Assembly (NCBI GenBank): GCA_964511665.1
Contig: CAZEHA010000025.1
Span: 1-48,904, forward strand
Direction of reading: 5' to 3'
Origin: JAGOEF01 sp964511665
GTDB lineage: Bacteria; Bacteroidota; Bacteroidia; Bacteroidales; ML635J-15
DNA length: 48,904 nt
Shown one piece after another: positions 25,390 to 33,733 of the stretch. Position numbers and translations under genes: made by a program. A model generated the notes under the pieces. It was not told the DNA's origin. It searched no databases and worked only from the letters and a program-made list of their open reading frames with translations. Numbering within the stretch: position 1 is the first letter of the stretch; each line of letters starts with the position of its first letter.

Positions 25390-28041
25390 ATGAACCTAAA
25401 TCTGATGAAAACACTTGGAATCTGCCTTACATTAATCTTTGCAATTACAACAATAAGCAGAGCACAAACAGGCTACGATGTGTTATTACAAGAAATTGTC
25501 TGTCCTAACGGATACTATCTTACCGCAGAAGCAGCACAATACCCGTATGTGGTTGTAGAAAATGCGGGAACGCAAGTGATTAATTCAATCGATGTGTACT
25601 ACCGCATCGATGATGGTGAGGCGGTGTTAAGGCATGTGGCACCCATTATTCTGAATCAGGGAGAAAACCGCAATGTGCTTTTTCCGCAAATTGTGCTTCC
25701 CGAAGGCGAACATACTTTTACCGCATGGGTATCGCTGGGTGAGGAGTACACCGACGATAACCCCGAAAACAATCAGATGTCGGCGGTTTTTGTTGTGGCC
25801 GGTGGCGATGTGGCAATTCAAAGTATTTCGGGTTTGCCCGACGATTTGTGTGGCTTCGATTCTCACACACCTATTGTATATGCACACAATGCCGGTCAAA
25901 TCGATTTATTATCATTTGAGTTGAGCTTAAGTATCAATGGACAATTGCACCAAACTATCGAATGGACCGGAGTGTTGTCGCCCGGGCAATCGCTACCTAT
26001 TAGCTTTTCGGAGATATGGCTCGATAACGGACAAAACAATCTGGCTTTTTATATCGATTTTCCAAACGGAAGTATGGATTACGACCCCTCGAACAATAGC
26101 TTGTTCCATGATATTAGCATCACAAGAGGAAACCAAATATCAGTTACCATCGATACAGACCAGTTTGGGCCTCAGAATCGCTTCGAAATAACCAATCAGC
26201 AGGGGCAAATTGTTGCAGCCGAAGGACCATTTTCGCAAAATGCCAATCTGGTCTTCAACTATTGCCTGCCAGCCGGATTCTACACATTTACCATGTTCGA
26301 TGCCAATGGTAATGGTATGTGTCAGGGTATGCAGGATGGCTCTTATATTGTCAGCAATCTATCAACATCACAAACCATTGCTTCGGGCTGTCAGTTTGCC
26401 TATGAAATCGCTCATACCTTTGCTGTATTCAATCCGTTTGGTCCTCCGGTTATTGACTTTTCGTTTACACAACTTATGGGTTGTTCCGGATATTTTGTTT
26501 TTGAATCGGTTGTATTTACCGAGATGCCTGTAATTTCTTACAGCTGGAATTTTGGCGACGATGCCGGCTCGGGTGCTGATAATCCCGTGCATGTATATGG
26601 CAATAGTGGTACCTATAGTGTGAGCCTTACCGTTGAGAATATGTATGGTTCTGCTACTTACTCTTGCACCGATTGCATCAGTGTCGATGTTATCGAGTCA
26701 CCGGCTGTAACCGATAATTTTAGTTGTGGCCCGGGTTCTGTGGTTCTTCAGGCAGGGGAGCCCGGCGAAGATATTTTGTGGTTCTATAATCAGAGCGATG
26801 TAGAGAGTTTCCATGCCGGAAATAGTTTCACTACACCAATACTCACCGAAACTACCCAGTATTTTGTTGAATTGCAAATGGCCGGCAGTCCGCATCAATA
26901 TTTTGGCATGAACCAACATTCGGGTCCGGGAGGCTTTTTCGGATGGAATATAAACCGTACTTTATTTTTTGATGCTTTGAGCGATGTAACTATGGTTTCG
27001 GCAAAGGTTTATGCTCAGGGTAGCGGCAATCGTACCTTTACATTGTACAACAGTTCCGATGAGATGATTTCGCAGAAAATCATTTTTGTTCCTGCCGGAG
27101 AATCGCGCATACAGCTCGATTTTTATATGCCTCAGGGCAATGACTATGTAATAGCTGTTTCTCCTCAAAACAATTTGCAGTACACCGGCGATTACAACGG
27201 GCCTTCGTTTCCTTACCCTTACACTGTAAATGGTCTGATATCATATACCGGTAACAATTATTCAAATTCATTTTATTATTTTCTATACGATATCGAAGTG
27301 TTTAGTGGAGCCTCCGATGTGTGCTTCAGTGGGCGCGTTCCGGTAACCGCCAATATTCAGCAACCCGATGCGCAATTGCCTGCTATTCTATGGTGTTGCA
27401 CTGGTAACGAGTGTACTATTTCGGCCGCTGAGGGTTATTATTCATATATGTGGTCGCCGGGAGGCGATGATACACCTCAGTTAACAGTGAATGTGGCCGG
27501 AGAATATTCGGTAAGCGTTACCGATGAATTCGGTTGCACAGCAAGCGATGTTGTTGAAGTTAGTTTCCACGACCAGGGAACCCTTTCCATCGAATCGCAT
27601 TCGTCGGGTAGTGGAACAAACAATGGATGGGCCGAAGCTACAGTGTCGGGCGGCACTCCGCCTTTCTTATATGCATGGAGCAATGGCGAAACGTCGTCGA
27701 TAATTACAGGATTACCGGCCGGAATGTATTCGGTTACCGTAACCGATGCTGCAGGATGCGAATTGGTAGGCGAAACCGAAATACTTGTTGGTTCTCAAAG
27801 TGTTTTTAGCAACGAAAATGTAATTTGTTATCCTAACCCTGCAAATGAAATTATCTATATCGAAAGCATTGATGTGATAAATACCATACAAATTTACAAC
27901 GTATTTGGTCGCGTAATAGCGATATTATCCCCCGTAAACAATAAAGTTGCCTATAGCTTAAGCAGCTTAAGCAGCGGTGTGTATGTTGTGAAAGTCGAAA
28001 CTAATAGCGGCCTTACACTACTTAAATTTATAAAAGAGTAA
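25390..28041 (+). CDS. T9SS cargo: PKD/Ig-like/SprB-repeat surface protein
   Basis: 883 residues. The start may be 25390 or the second ATG at 25405, which gives the tighter signal peptide (MKTLGICLTLIFAITTISRAQ). The N-terminal 320 residues are CARDB-like beta domains (VVVENAGTQVINSIDVYY, AHNAGQIDLLSFELSLSI). A PKD domain (about 353-433, YSWNFGDDAGSGADNPVHVY) follows, then an Ig-like and a jelly-roll-like region. Two SprB-type units come next (GEYSVSVTDEFGC and PAGMYSVTVTDAAGC), and a T9SS type A domain ends it (about 810-883, CYPNPANEIIYIES to LLKFIKE). No enzymatic motif is visible, so it is probably an adhesin or cell-surface structural protein. The central Ig/jelly-roll section resembles the same section of the C25 protease at the window start. 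truA starts 4 bp after its stop. Confidence 0.85.
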   Translation: MNLNLMKTLGICLTLIFAITTISRAQTGYDVLLQEIVCPNGYYLTAEAAQYPYVVVENAGTQVINSIDVYYRIDDGEAVLRHVAPIILNQGENRNVLFPQIVLPEGEHTFTAWVSLGEEYTDDNPENNQMSAVFVVAGGDVAIQSISGLPDDLCGFDSHTPIVYAHNAGQIDLLSFELSLSINGQLHQTIEWTGVLSPGQSLPISFSEIWLDNGQNNLAFYIDFPNGSMDYDPSNNSLFHDISITRGNQISVTIDTDQFGPQNRFEITNQQGQIVAAEGPFSQNANLVFNYCLPAGFYTFTMFDANGNGMCQGMQDGSYIVSNLSTSQTIASGCQFAYEIAHTFAVFNPFGPPVIDFSFTQLMGCSGYFVFESVVFTEMPVISYSWNFGDDAGSGADNPVHVYGNSGTYSVSLTVENMYGSATYSCTDCISVDVIESPAVTDNFSCGPGSVVLQAGEPGEDILWFYNQSDVESFHAGNSFTTPILTETTQYFVELQMAGSPHQYFGMNQHSGPGGFFGWNINRTLFFDALSDVTMVSAKVYAQGSGNRTFTLYNSSDEMISQKIIFVPAGESRIQLDFYMPQGNDYVIAVSPQNNLQYTGDYNGPSFPYPYTVNGLISYTGNNYSNSFYYFLYDIEVFSGASDVCFSGRVPVTANIQQPDAQLPAILWCCTGNECTISAAEGYYSYMWSPGGDDTPQLTVNVAGEYSVSVTDEFGCTASDVVEVSFHDQGTLSIESHSSGSGTNNGWAEATVSGGTPPFLYAWSNGETSSIITGLPAGMYSVTVTDAAGCELVGETEILVGSQSVFSNENVICYPNPANEIIYIESIDVINTIQIYNVFGRVIAILSPVNNKVAYSLSSLSSGVYVVKVETNSGLTLLKFIKE

Positions 28042-28045
28042 ATGT

Positions 28046-28828
28046 ATGCCACGATATTGTATTGAACTGGCATACGATGGCTCAGGATTTTCGGGCTGGC
28101 AAATGCAACCCGGCGAAATTACGGTGCAGGCATGTTTGCAGGAGGCCTTAACCAATTTGCTTCGAACCGATATAGAGCTTACAGGGTGTGGCAGAACCGA
28201 CACCGGTGTACATGCAGCATACTTTGTTGCGCATTTCGATACCGATGTGCTGTTCGATATCTTATGCTTACCCGATCGACTGAACCGTTATCTGAAACAT
28301 AATATCAGGGTATTTTCGATTCAGCCGGTGGCTTCCGGTTTTCATGCTCGTTTTTCAGCTGAAAAAAGGGAATATCGTTATTATATTGCTTTGAAAAAGC
28401 AGCCATTTTTATCGCAATATTCTTGGTATCAACCTTACGATTTCGATATCGAAGCCATGCAGCATGCATGCAAGGCATTGGTTTCTTACAACGATTTTAC
28501 CAGTTTCAGCAAACTGCATAGCGGAGCCAAAACCAATATTTGCAAAGTAGAGTCTGCTGCATGGCACCGGCACAACGATGTACTGGTTTTTAGCATTTCG
28601 GCCGACAGATTTTTGCGAAATATGGTAAGGGCAATAGTTGGCACCATGGTCGAAGTGGGAAAGAATAAAATCTCGGTCGAAGGCTTTTGTGCGATTATCG
28701 AATCGAGAAATCGTTCGAACTCAGGGCAGTCGGTTCCCGGAAAAGCATTGTTCCTTACCGATGTGCAATACCCGCCTGATTTATTTTCGAAAACCCGAAG
28801 CTACTGCTCTATATTCGGGGCAATATAA
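28046..28828 (+). CDS. truA: tRNA pseudouridine synthase A
   Basis: 260 residues. The catalytic motif GCGRTDTGVHA places the nucleophilic Asp at residue 52. RYCIELAYDGSGFSGWQ at the N-terminus and FLRNMVRAIVGTMVEVG near the C-terminus are also standard. TruA makes pseudouridine at positions 38-40 of many tRNAs. Length is typical. It starts 4 bp after a T9SS cargo gene with no visible promoter between, so it is probably co-transcribed with that much longer gene. A terminator follows directly. Confidence 0.97.
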   Translation: MPRYCIELAYDGSGFSGWQMQPGEITVQACLQEALTNLLRTDIELTGCGRTDTGVHAAYFVAHFDTDVLFDILCLPDRLNRYLKHNIRVFSIQPVASGFHARFSAEKREYRYYIALKKQPFLSQYSWYQPYDFDIEAMQHACKALVSYNDFTSFSKLHSGAKTNICKVESAAWHRHNDVLVFSISADRFLRNMVRAIVGTMVEVGKNKISVEGFCAIIESRNRSNSGQSVPGKALFLTDVQYPPDLFSKTRSYCSIFGAI

Positions 28829-28859
28829 AAAAAAGACTCCTGCAAGGAGCCTTTTTTTT
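28827..28859. terminator. Bidirectional terminator between truA and the serine protease
   Basis: CTCCT (28837-28841) pairs with AGGAG (28845-28849) around GCA, with a G-C pair beyond one mismatch. Eight A precede and eight T follow, so it can stop both the rightward truA and the leftward protease transcripts. Confidence 0.88.
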
Positions 28860-28873
28860 ATTACATTATTTTT

Positions 28874-30133
28874 TTACTTTCTGGCTTTTGCCAGGGTAAC
28901 AGTAAGATAGTTTGTGTTTGAGGTAATTTTTATTACGTCAACCAAGTCGTTGTATCCATCGGCCATACAGGCAATTCCGTAATCGGTATCGAGGGTAACA
29001 TCGGGTTCCATTTTAAACTTGCCATCGGGGCCGGAATAACCGCCGCTCACAACAATGAAATCGTCTTTTTTTGCATCGTAAATCAATAAACCAACCACTG
29101 CATTCTTAATTGGTTTACCGGTGTCGGCACTTTTTACAATACCTGTTACTGTTGTTTTTTTACCGCTCGATGTCGATTCACCGCATAGGGCAAACTTGGG
29201 CATGGCCTTTTGTTCTCCTGTGGTAACCGTAATATTTTCGGCTTTTTCGGGAGGCGTAAGACCTTTGGCGATTAAGGCTTTGAAAACATTTGCCTTGGGA
29301 GCAACCACGTAATACATTCCATTGATGCCACCCACCAGGCCAATGTTGGTTGCAATGCCTTTGGCACTGGCAATACCAATTACTTTGTTGTCTTTACCGA
29401 AAACAGGACCACCGCTGTTTCCAGCGTTTATAGCTGCATCAGTTTTGATGAAGCCATAGTCGGGGTTAAACACAAAGTCCCAACCCGAATGGTATCCTTT
29501 GGTAAAGGTAATCATGTCTTTAAGAGCCAGGTCGTAGTTGCCCGAGTATTGGGCAGGATATCCCATTACCACCAAATCTTCTCCTTGTTTGCACAAGTCG
29601 GAGTTGCCAATGGGTAGCGCGGTGAAAGGAGTGGTAACTGCATTGCCATCGATGTCGGAAACAATGCGCATAACGGCACCGTCGTAGGCATCACTCATAG
29701 TGAGTACCTCCGCCAGATAGAGTTTATAATCGTTGGGTCCCCTGCCATGATATACCTGAACAATAGGAATGGTATATCCACTGTAGGCTATGCATTTTAC
29801 TGCAGGGTCTTTTTCGATACCCTTAAAATAGGTTTCAATACCATATTCCCCTTTTTTATCTTCATACATCACATAACCATATACACATTGCTCAATCACA
29901 TGTCTGTTGGTGAATATAATACCGTCGGTTGTAACGAAGAAACCTGTTCCGCGTCCCAGATAACCGAGGCTTTCTTCATCAACCTGAGCTAAAACGGGGT
30001 CAAAGAGCAGTATTTTAACAATACCCTTATAGTAGTTGTCGGAAATGGCAACCGGGTTGATTTGCGCTATGGTCTGCAATTGCATCAGCAGCATGAAAGC
30101 TGCAATCAGACCGCTAAAGATGTGCTTTTTCAT
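28874..30133 (-). CDS. Exported trypsin-like serine protease with CarboxypepD_reg-like C-terminal domain
   Basis: 419 residues with a signal peptide to about 24 (TIAQ). A chymotrypsin/DegP-type protease domain occupies about 35-300. The triad is visible as His78 (TNRHVIE), Asp151 (AYDGAVMRI) and Ser240 (AINAGNSGGPV). GRGTGFFVTTDGIIFTNRHV and VIGIASAKG flank it as in the Do/DegP group. No PDZ domain follows; instead residues about 325-415 form a CarboxypepD_reg/Ig-like fold (TVTGIVKSADTGKPIKNAVV to TVTLAKARK). It should act in the periplasm or outside. It is the third gene of a leftward unit, 11 bp after the PsbP-like gene, headed by a PrsW-like protein, so the three may form a proteolytic pathway. 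Confidence 0.9.
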   Translation of the reverse strand: MKKHIFSGLIAAFMLLMQLQTIAQINPVAISDNYYKGIVKILLFDPVLAQVDEESLGYLGRGTGFFVTTDGIIFTNRHVIEQCVYGYVMYEDKKGEYGIETYFKGIEKDPAVKCIAYSGYTIPIVQVYHGRGPNDYKLYLAEVLTMSDAYDGAVMRIVSDIDGNAVTTPFTALPIGNSDLCKQGEDLVVMGYPAQYSGNYDLALKDMITFTKGYHSGWDFVFNPDYGFIKTDAAINAGNSGGPVFGKDNKVIGIASAKGIATNIGLVGGINGMYYVVAPKANVFKALIAKGLTPPEKAENITVTTGEQKAMPKFALCGESTSSGKKTTVTGIVKSADTGKPIKNAVVGLLIYDAKKDDFIVVSGGYSGPDGKFKMEPDVTLDTDYGIACMADGYNDLVDVIKITSNTNYLTVTLAKARK

Positions 30134-30144
30134 AGTTATTAATT

Positions 30145-30669
30145 TTAATTTTTGATGCTTATGCTTGTAACAATTTCGGCAAACTCAACATGGGAAGATT
30201 CAAAATCGGCGGCCGGGCCGTATAAGCCAAGCAATACCATTTCTTTTTCTCCAACGGGAACCAATACTTCGCAAGCCTGCATTTTTTCACCGTTCTCAAC
30301 GTAGGTAAAGCCAATCTTAACACCATTTGTCTCGCCAATTTTAACCTCTTCGGAACCCAATTCCTCGTAGCCTTCGAAGCTGAGTCGATTGAAGGCCGAT
30401 TGACCCGATTTAAGACCCATAGGGCTTATCTTTAGGTTATTGATAAGCATGAAAACTTTTGGGTTATTGAGTTTTACCAACTTGTCAAGAGCTTTGTCAG
30501 TAACCATATTCGACCAGTCGGTGGCATACTCAAATTCAATTTTCACCACTTCGTTCTGGTATGTTTTTAGGTTCGATTTTGAACCGTGGGTGATATACCA
30601 TCCGCCTGCTATCAACAAGGCAGCTATTACCACCGTTATCGAAAAATATGATAATTTCAGGTTTTCCAT
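30145..30669 (-). CDS. Membrane-anchored PsbP/DUF1795-like protein
   Basis: 174 residues. One N-terminal membrane helix (about 9-27, SITVVIAALLIAGGWYITHG) anchors a soluble domain. That domain begins YQNEVVKIEFEYATDWS, the beta-hairpin-then-Trp opening seen in PsbP/Mog1-fold and DUF1795 proteins, and continues with paired strands (GETNGVKIGFTYVENGEKM, CEVLVPVGEKEMVLLGLYG). The fold call is by pattern only. It lies between the PrsW-like gene (33 bp upstream) and the serine protease (11 bp downstream). A periplasmic sensor or substrate of the neighbouring proteins is possible but untested. Confidence 0.7.
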   Translation of the reverse strand: MENLKLSYFSITVVIAALLIAGGWYITHGSKSNLKTYQNEVVKIEFEYATDWSNMVTDKALDKLVKLNNPKVFMLINNLKISPMGLKSGQSAFNRLSFEGYEELGSEEVKIGETNGVKIGFTYVENGEKMQACEVLVPVGEKEMVLLGLYGPAADFESSHVEFAEIVTSISIKN

Positions 30670-30702
30670 TTTTTCTGATTTTTAAGGTTTACTATTCGTT
30701 AC

Positions 30703-31545
30703 TTATTCAGGTTTATTTTCGATATTTTTAAAAGGCGAGGCTTCTACCGAACGATGTAGCAGGAAGTACATGATTAGATAAATAAAAACTACAACACCTG
30801 CCGAAATAATCAGTTCTTTCCAAATATCGAATGCCATTCCCTGCACTTTCGATAACACTGTGTAATAAAGGGCATGGAGCAATACGGCCAGCAACAGGCC
30901 GACGCACATGAATAAATCGCGCCCCATGTTGCTTCTGTTCGAGAATTTGGCAAATCCAATGAAGTATCCCATAATGCCCGAGAAGATGGCCATTACAAGA
31001 TAAAAATTGATGATGCGAGTAATAACTACTCCCATATTCATCGACTCGAGACTATTCAGGTAGGTAATGTTATAAACGGCAGCAAAACCCAGACCTGCTG
31101 CAATCGAGTAAATAACACCATCGGCCGGTTCATTGAATTCGTCGCTGAAGTAAATGCTGTATCGCACAGTGATGAACACAACAAGCATTTGAATCATACC
31201 CGTGATAAGAAATGCTATCAGAAATTCGTTCATTAGGTTTTGTTCGAACACTGATACAGCAGGTGTTAACAGTTCGATAAGTGGTTTGCTTAATGTATAA
31301 GCCGCAAGACCTCCCAATACAAAAACCCCAAGTAGTATTTGCTTAGGCTCTTTTTCATACTTGTCTTGCATGTAAAAGAACCACAACCATAGCAAACCGG
31401 GCAACAGAGTTACACCCAGTGAGAAAAGTATTTGCCATCCGCCTGTGAGGCTGAGGATTTTTCCATCGAGAGCCCAGGTACACACTGCTCCGATGATGAC
31501 TAACAGTACGATTCCTAAGAATCCTTTGTTGGTGAGAAACTTCAT
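30703..31545 (-). CDS. PrsW-like polytopic membrane protein with degenerate protease motifs
   Basis: 280 residues and about eight membrane helices. Family landmarks are recognisable: YMQDKYEKEPKQILLGVFVLG after the second helix, FNEPADGVIYSIAAGLGFAA and a late LLHALYYT. PrsW is an intramembrane protease that cuts an anti-sigma factor. Its activity needs an EExxK motif, a Glu in the GLGFAxxEN helix and His residues. Here the EExxK position reads GMIQMLV, the GLGFA helix ends AVYN with Tyr instead of Glu, and only the late His is clear. The protein may therefore be a non-catalytic relative that binds rather than cuts. It is first in a three-gene leftward unit and has its own consensus promoter. 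Confidence 0.78.
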   Translation of the reverse strand: MKFLTNKGFLGIVLLVIIGAVCTWALDGKILSLTGGWQILFSLGVTLLPGLLWLWFFYMQDKYEKEPKQILLGVFVLGGLAAYTLSKPLIELLTPAVSVFEQNLMNEFLIAFLITGMIQMLVVFITVRYSIYFSDEFNEPADGVIYSIAAGLGFAAVYNITYLNSLESMNMGVVITRIINFYLVMAIFSGIMGYFIGFAKFSNRSNMGRDLFMCVGLLLAVLLHALYYTVLSKVQGMAFDIWKELIISAGVVVFIYLIMYFLLHRSVEASPFKNIENKPE

Positions 31546-31576
31546 AGTTTTTGGTTTTTAAGTTTACTAATTAAAG

Positions 31577-31607
31577 CAAAATTAAATATTAAATATTAAA
31601 AAGCAAA
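31577..31607 (-). promoter_or_regulatory. Consensus promoter of the PrsW-like/protease unit
   Basis: On the minus strand TTTG (31604-31607) and TAATTTTG (31577-31584) both match the Bacteroidota consensus perfectly with 19 bp between. The start codon at 31545 is 31 bp further on. Confidence 0.82.
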
Positions 31608-31866
31608 TTGTCGTCAACCTTTATCAAAGATGATGCCACGCGAAAAAATCAGTTCGAGTATTCATTGCATGGTTGAGTAAAATCAAGTAAATCAGCGATA
31701 TATCTTGAATAATTTTGACTGTAATCGCATTAAAACGCCGATAAAAAATCACAAAATTGTTAACAAAAAATCTATTATGTTTCAAAAAAAACAAAAAAAT
31801 AACCGGCAAAATGAAACAATTATATGAATTTGCAAGCTTAAAAACCTAATATCACGTGCAAAATTC

Positions 31867-31874
31867 TAATTTTG
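31867..31874 (+). promoter_or_regulatory. -7 box before the zinc-ribbon gene
   Basis: TAATTTTG fits TAnnTTTG exactly and lies 29 bp before ATG 31904. It falls inside the frame that would start at GTG 31856, which supports the shorter gene. No -33 TTTG is at the right distance. Confidence 0.55.
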
Positions 31875-31903
31875 TACATTCTTACTTTTTTAAACAGATA
31901 GCG

Positions 31904-32227
31904 ATGCAATGTCCGGCATGTAATAACAAGGGAAACGTACTGAAGCGAATTTTTATCAGGCACAGCGGATCAAAGAACCGTTTTTGCATGTATTGCAATG
32001 CTGAAGTACAAATTAAATATAACTGGAAAAAGATATTCCGACTCTGTTTGGTGGTTATGTTAATTCTTTTTCTGGTAAACATGATTATACAGATGTTGGG
32101 GGCTTACGGATTGTCGAGTGGCTTTGCAGGGGGTGTGGCAGGTGCGGTTATTGCCATTATGATGCGCAATCCACCATATACTACTATAGAACTGGTGAAA
32201 CAAGAAAAGAAGAAACGCAGGCATTAG
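31904..32227 (+). CDS. Zinc-ribbon membrane protein
   Basis: 107 residues from ATG 31904. Two Cys pairs (CPAC at about 3-6 and CMYC at about 28-31) form a zinc ribbon. Two membrane helices follow (about 47-65 and 70-90, LCLVVMLILFLVNMII and GFAGGVAGAVIAIMM), then a basic tail (KQEKKKRRH). No function is known to me. A GTG start at 31856 would extend it through the promoter box and is unlikely. The DnaQ/GIY-YIG gene begins 6 bp after its stop, so the two are probably co-transcribed. Confidence 0.75.
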   Translation: MQCPACNNKGNVLKRIFIRHSGSKNRFCMYCNAEVQIKYNWKKIFRLCLVVMLILFLVNMIIQMLGAYGLSSGFAGGVAGAVIAIMMRNPPYTTIELVKQEKKKRRH

Positions 32228-32233
32228 AAGCGC

Positions 32234-33619
32234 ATGACTCAGTTGTACTCAATTGTTGATATAGAAACCACAGGTAGTAGTGCTGCCAATGGAAAAATCA
32301 CCGAAATTGCTATTATTGTTACCGATGGAGCAACAGTGTATCAGAATTTTTCTACATTAATAAATCCGGAATGCCGCATTCCTGTGAGTATTGTAAGCTT
32401 AACAGGGATTACCAACGAAATGGTAGAAAACGCTCCCTGTTTTTATGAGGTTGCGCGGCAAATTGTCGAAATCACCGAAAACACTGTTTTTGTAGCCCAC
32501 AATGTTTCATTCGACTACGGTTTTGTGAGAAGCGAGTTTCAACGCCTTGGGTTTCAGTTTAAGCGCGATTGTTTGTGCACCGTAAAACTAAGCAGGAAAC
32601 TTCTGCCCGGCCTTGACTCGTATAGCCTGGGGAATTTGTGCCAGAGCTTAGGTATAGTCATAAACAACCGACACCGAGCATTGGGAGATGCTTCGGCTAC
32701 TGTTGAACTGTTTAAATTGTTGTTCTCAATCGACAACCGGCATCACTCGGGCAAATGTATTCAGGGTGTTGCACTCAAAGGCCTTAATGCCTTGCTGAAT
32801 ATGGCAAAAATAAAAGCCTTACCCGAGGAGATGGGGGTATATTATTTCTACAACGAAGCCGGCGACTTAATTTATATAGGTAAAAGCAATAACATTCATC
32901 AGCGGGTAATGTCGCACCTGCGCAACGAATCGGGAACAAAAGCCCTCTCGATGAAGCAGGAAATTGCAGATGTCGATTACGAACTTACCGGCAATGAGTT
33001 GGTAGCCTTGCTGAAGGAATCGCACGAAATAAAAATGCACAAACCCCGCTATAATGTGTCGCGCCGGCGCTCAATACATCAATGGGGTATTTATCATTAT
33101 GTTGATGAAGCCGGCTATATTAACCTATGCATACAGAAAAACGATAGTGTAGGGGAGGTACCTCTCGATTCATATGCTTCTCAAACCATTGCCAAAGAAG
33201 TCTTGTATGCATTGTGTAATGAGTTTAACTTGTGCCAAAAGTTATGCGGATTGTATCAAAGTGCGGGAGCCTGCTTCTACGTTGCTATTGGTGAATGCAG
33301 CGGAGCCTGCACGGGTGCTGAATTGCCCGAAGAGTACAATCGCAGGGCATCGAAGGTACTTGAAAGGTATGGCGTGCTTAAAAACGATATGTTGATTGTG
33401 TTGCAAGGGCGTCACACCGATGAGATTGCAACGGTTTCGGTGAAAAACGGGAAATATATGGGATATGGTTTTTGCGATACCGAATGCATTGCTCAACCCG
33501 AGATGTTGTGCGAATGCGTAAAGTCATATCCCGACAACCGCGATGCACGGCAAATCATCAGGTCATATCTAAATACAGGAAAAGTGTTGAAAATTATTAA
33601 GACAGAGAATGTCTGGTAG
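32234..33619 (+). CDS. DnaQ-type 3'-5' exonuclease fused to a UvrC/Cho-like GIY-YIG nuclease domain
   Basis: 461 residues. The N-terminal DEDDh exonuclease (about 1-165) has Asp9 and Glu11 (VDIETTG), Asp94 (NVSFDYGF), and His147 and Asp152 (HRALGDA), all metal ligands of the family. Residues about 200-285 are a GIY-YIG domain (GVYYFYNEAGDLIYIGKSNNIHQRV) of the type at the N-terminus of UvrC and Cho. The rest has a Cys cluster (CQKLCGLYQSAGACFYVAIGECSGAC) like the UvrC segment before its UVR motif. This fusion is known in Bacteroidota and Actinobacteria. A role in DNA repair, incising and then trimming damaged strands, is plausible but not shown by sequence. It lies 6 bp after the zinc-ribbon gene. 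Confidence 0.92.
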   Translation: MTQLYSIVDIETTGSSAANGKITEIAIIVTDGATVYQNFSTLINPECRIPVSIVSLTGITNEMVENAPCFYEVARQIVEITENTVFVAHNVSFDYGFVRSEFQRLGFQFKRDCLCTVKLSRKLLPGLDSYSLGNLCQSLGIVINNRHRALGDASATVELFKLLFSIDNRHHSGKCIQGVALKGLNALLNMAKIKALPEEMGVYYFYNEAGDLIYIGKSNNIHQRVMSHLRNESGTKALSMKQEIADVDYELTGNELVALLKESHEIKMHKPRYNVSRRRSIHQWGIYHYVDEAGYINLCIQKNDSVGEVPLDSYASQTIAKEVLYALCNEFNLCQKLCGLYQSAGACFYVAIGECSGACTGAELPEEYNRRASKVLERYGVLKNDMLIVLQGRHTDEIATVSVKNGKYMGYGFCDTECIAQPEMLCECVKSYPDNRDARQIIRSYLNTGKVLKIIKTENVW

Positions 33620-33705
33620 TTGCACAATGCTTCGCTCAGGTAAGGCCAACGATAATATTTCTGTTAAACATTACTTAAAATCAGATTGCGATATGAGTCT
33701 TTTAC

Positions 33706-33713
33706 TAACTTTG
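33706..33713 (+). promoter_or_regulatory. -7 box before the outer-membrane receptor gene
   Basis: TAACTTTG matches TAnnTTTG and ends 20 bp before the ATG at 33734. The nearest -33 candidate, ATTG at 33685-33688, is 17 bp upstream, slightly short. Confidence 0.6.
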
Positions 33714-33733
33714 CTCGCTAAAATACCGATTTT

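Larger units (their letters stand above)
31546..31903. other. Divergent intergenic region
   Basis: About 358 AT-rich bases between the PrsW-like gene and the zinc-ribbon gene. It holds a promoter for each direction and no gene I can support: a 61-codon minus-strand frame (31624-31809) is AT-driven, full of Phe/Ile/Asn and without a homologous look. Confidence 0.6.

Noticed and set aside
31624..31809. 61-codon minus-strand open frame in the divergent region
   Set aside because: AT-driven composition, no signal or domain, and it lies upstream of the strong promoter of the next gene.
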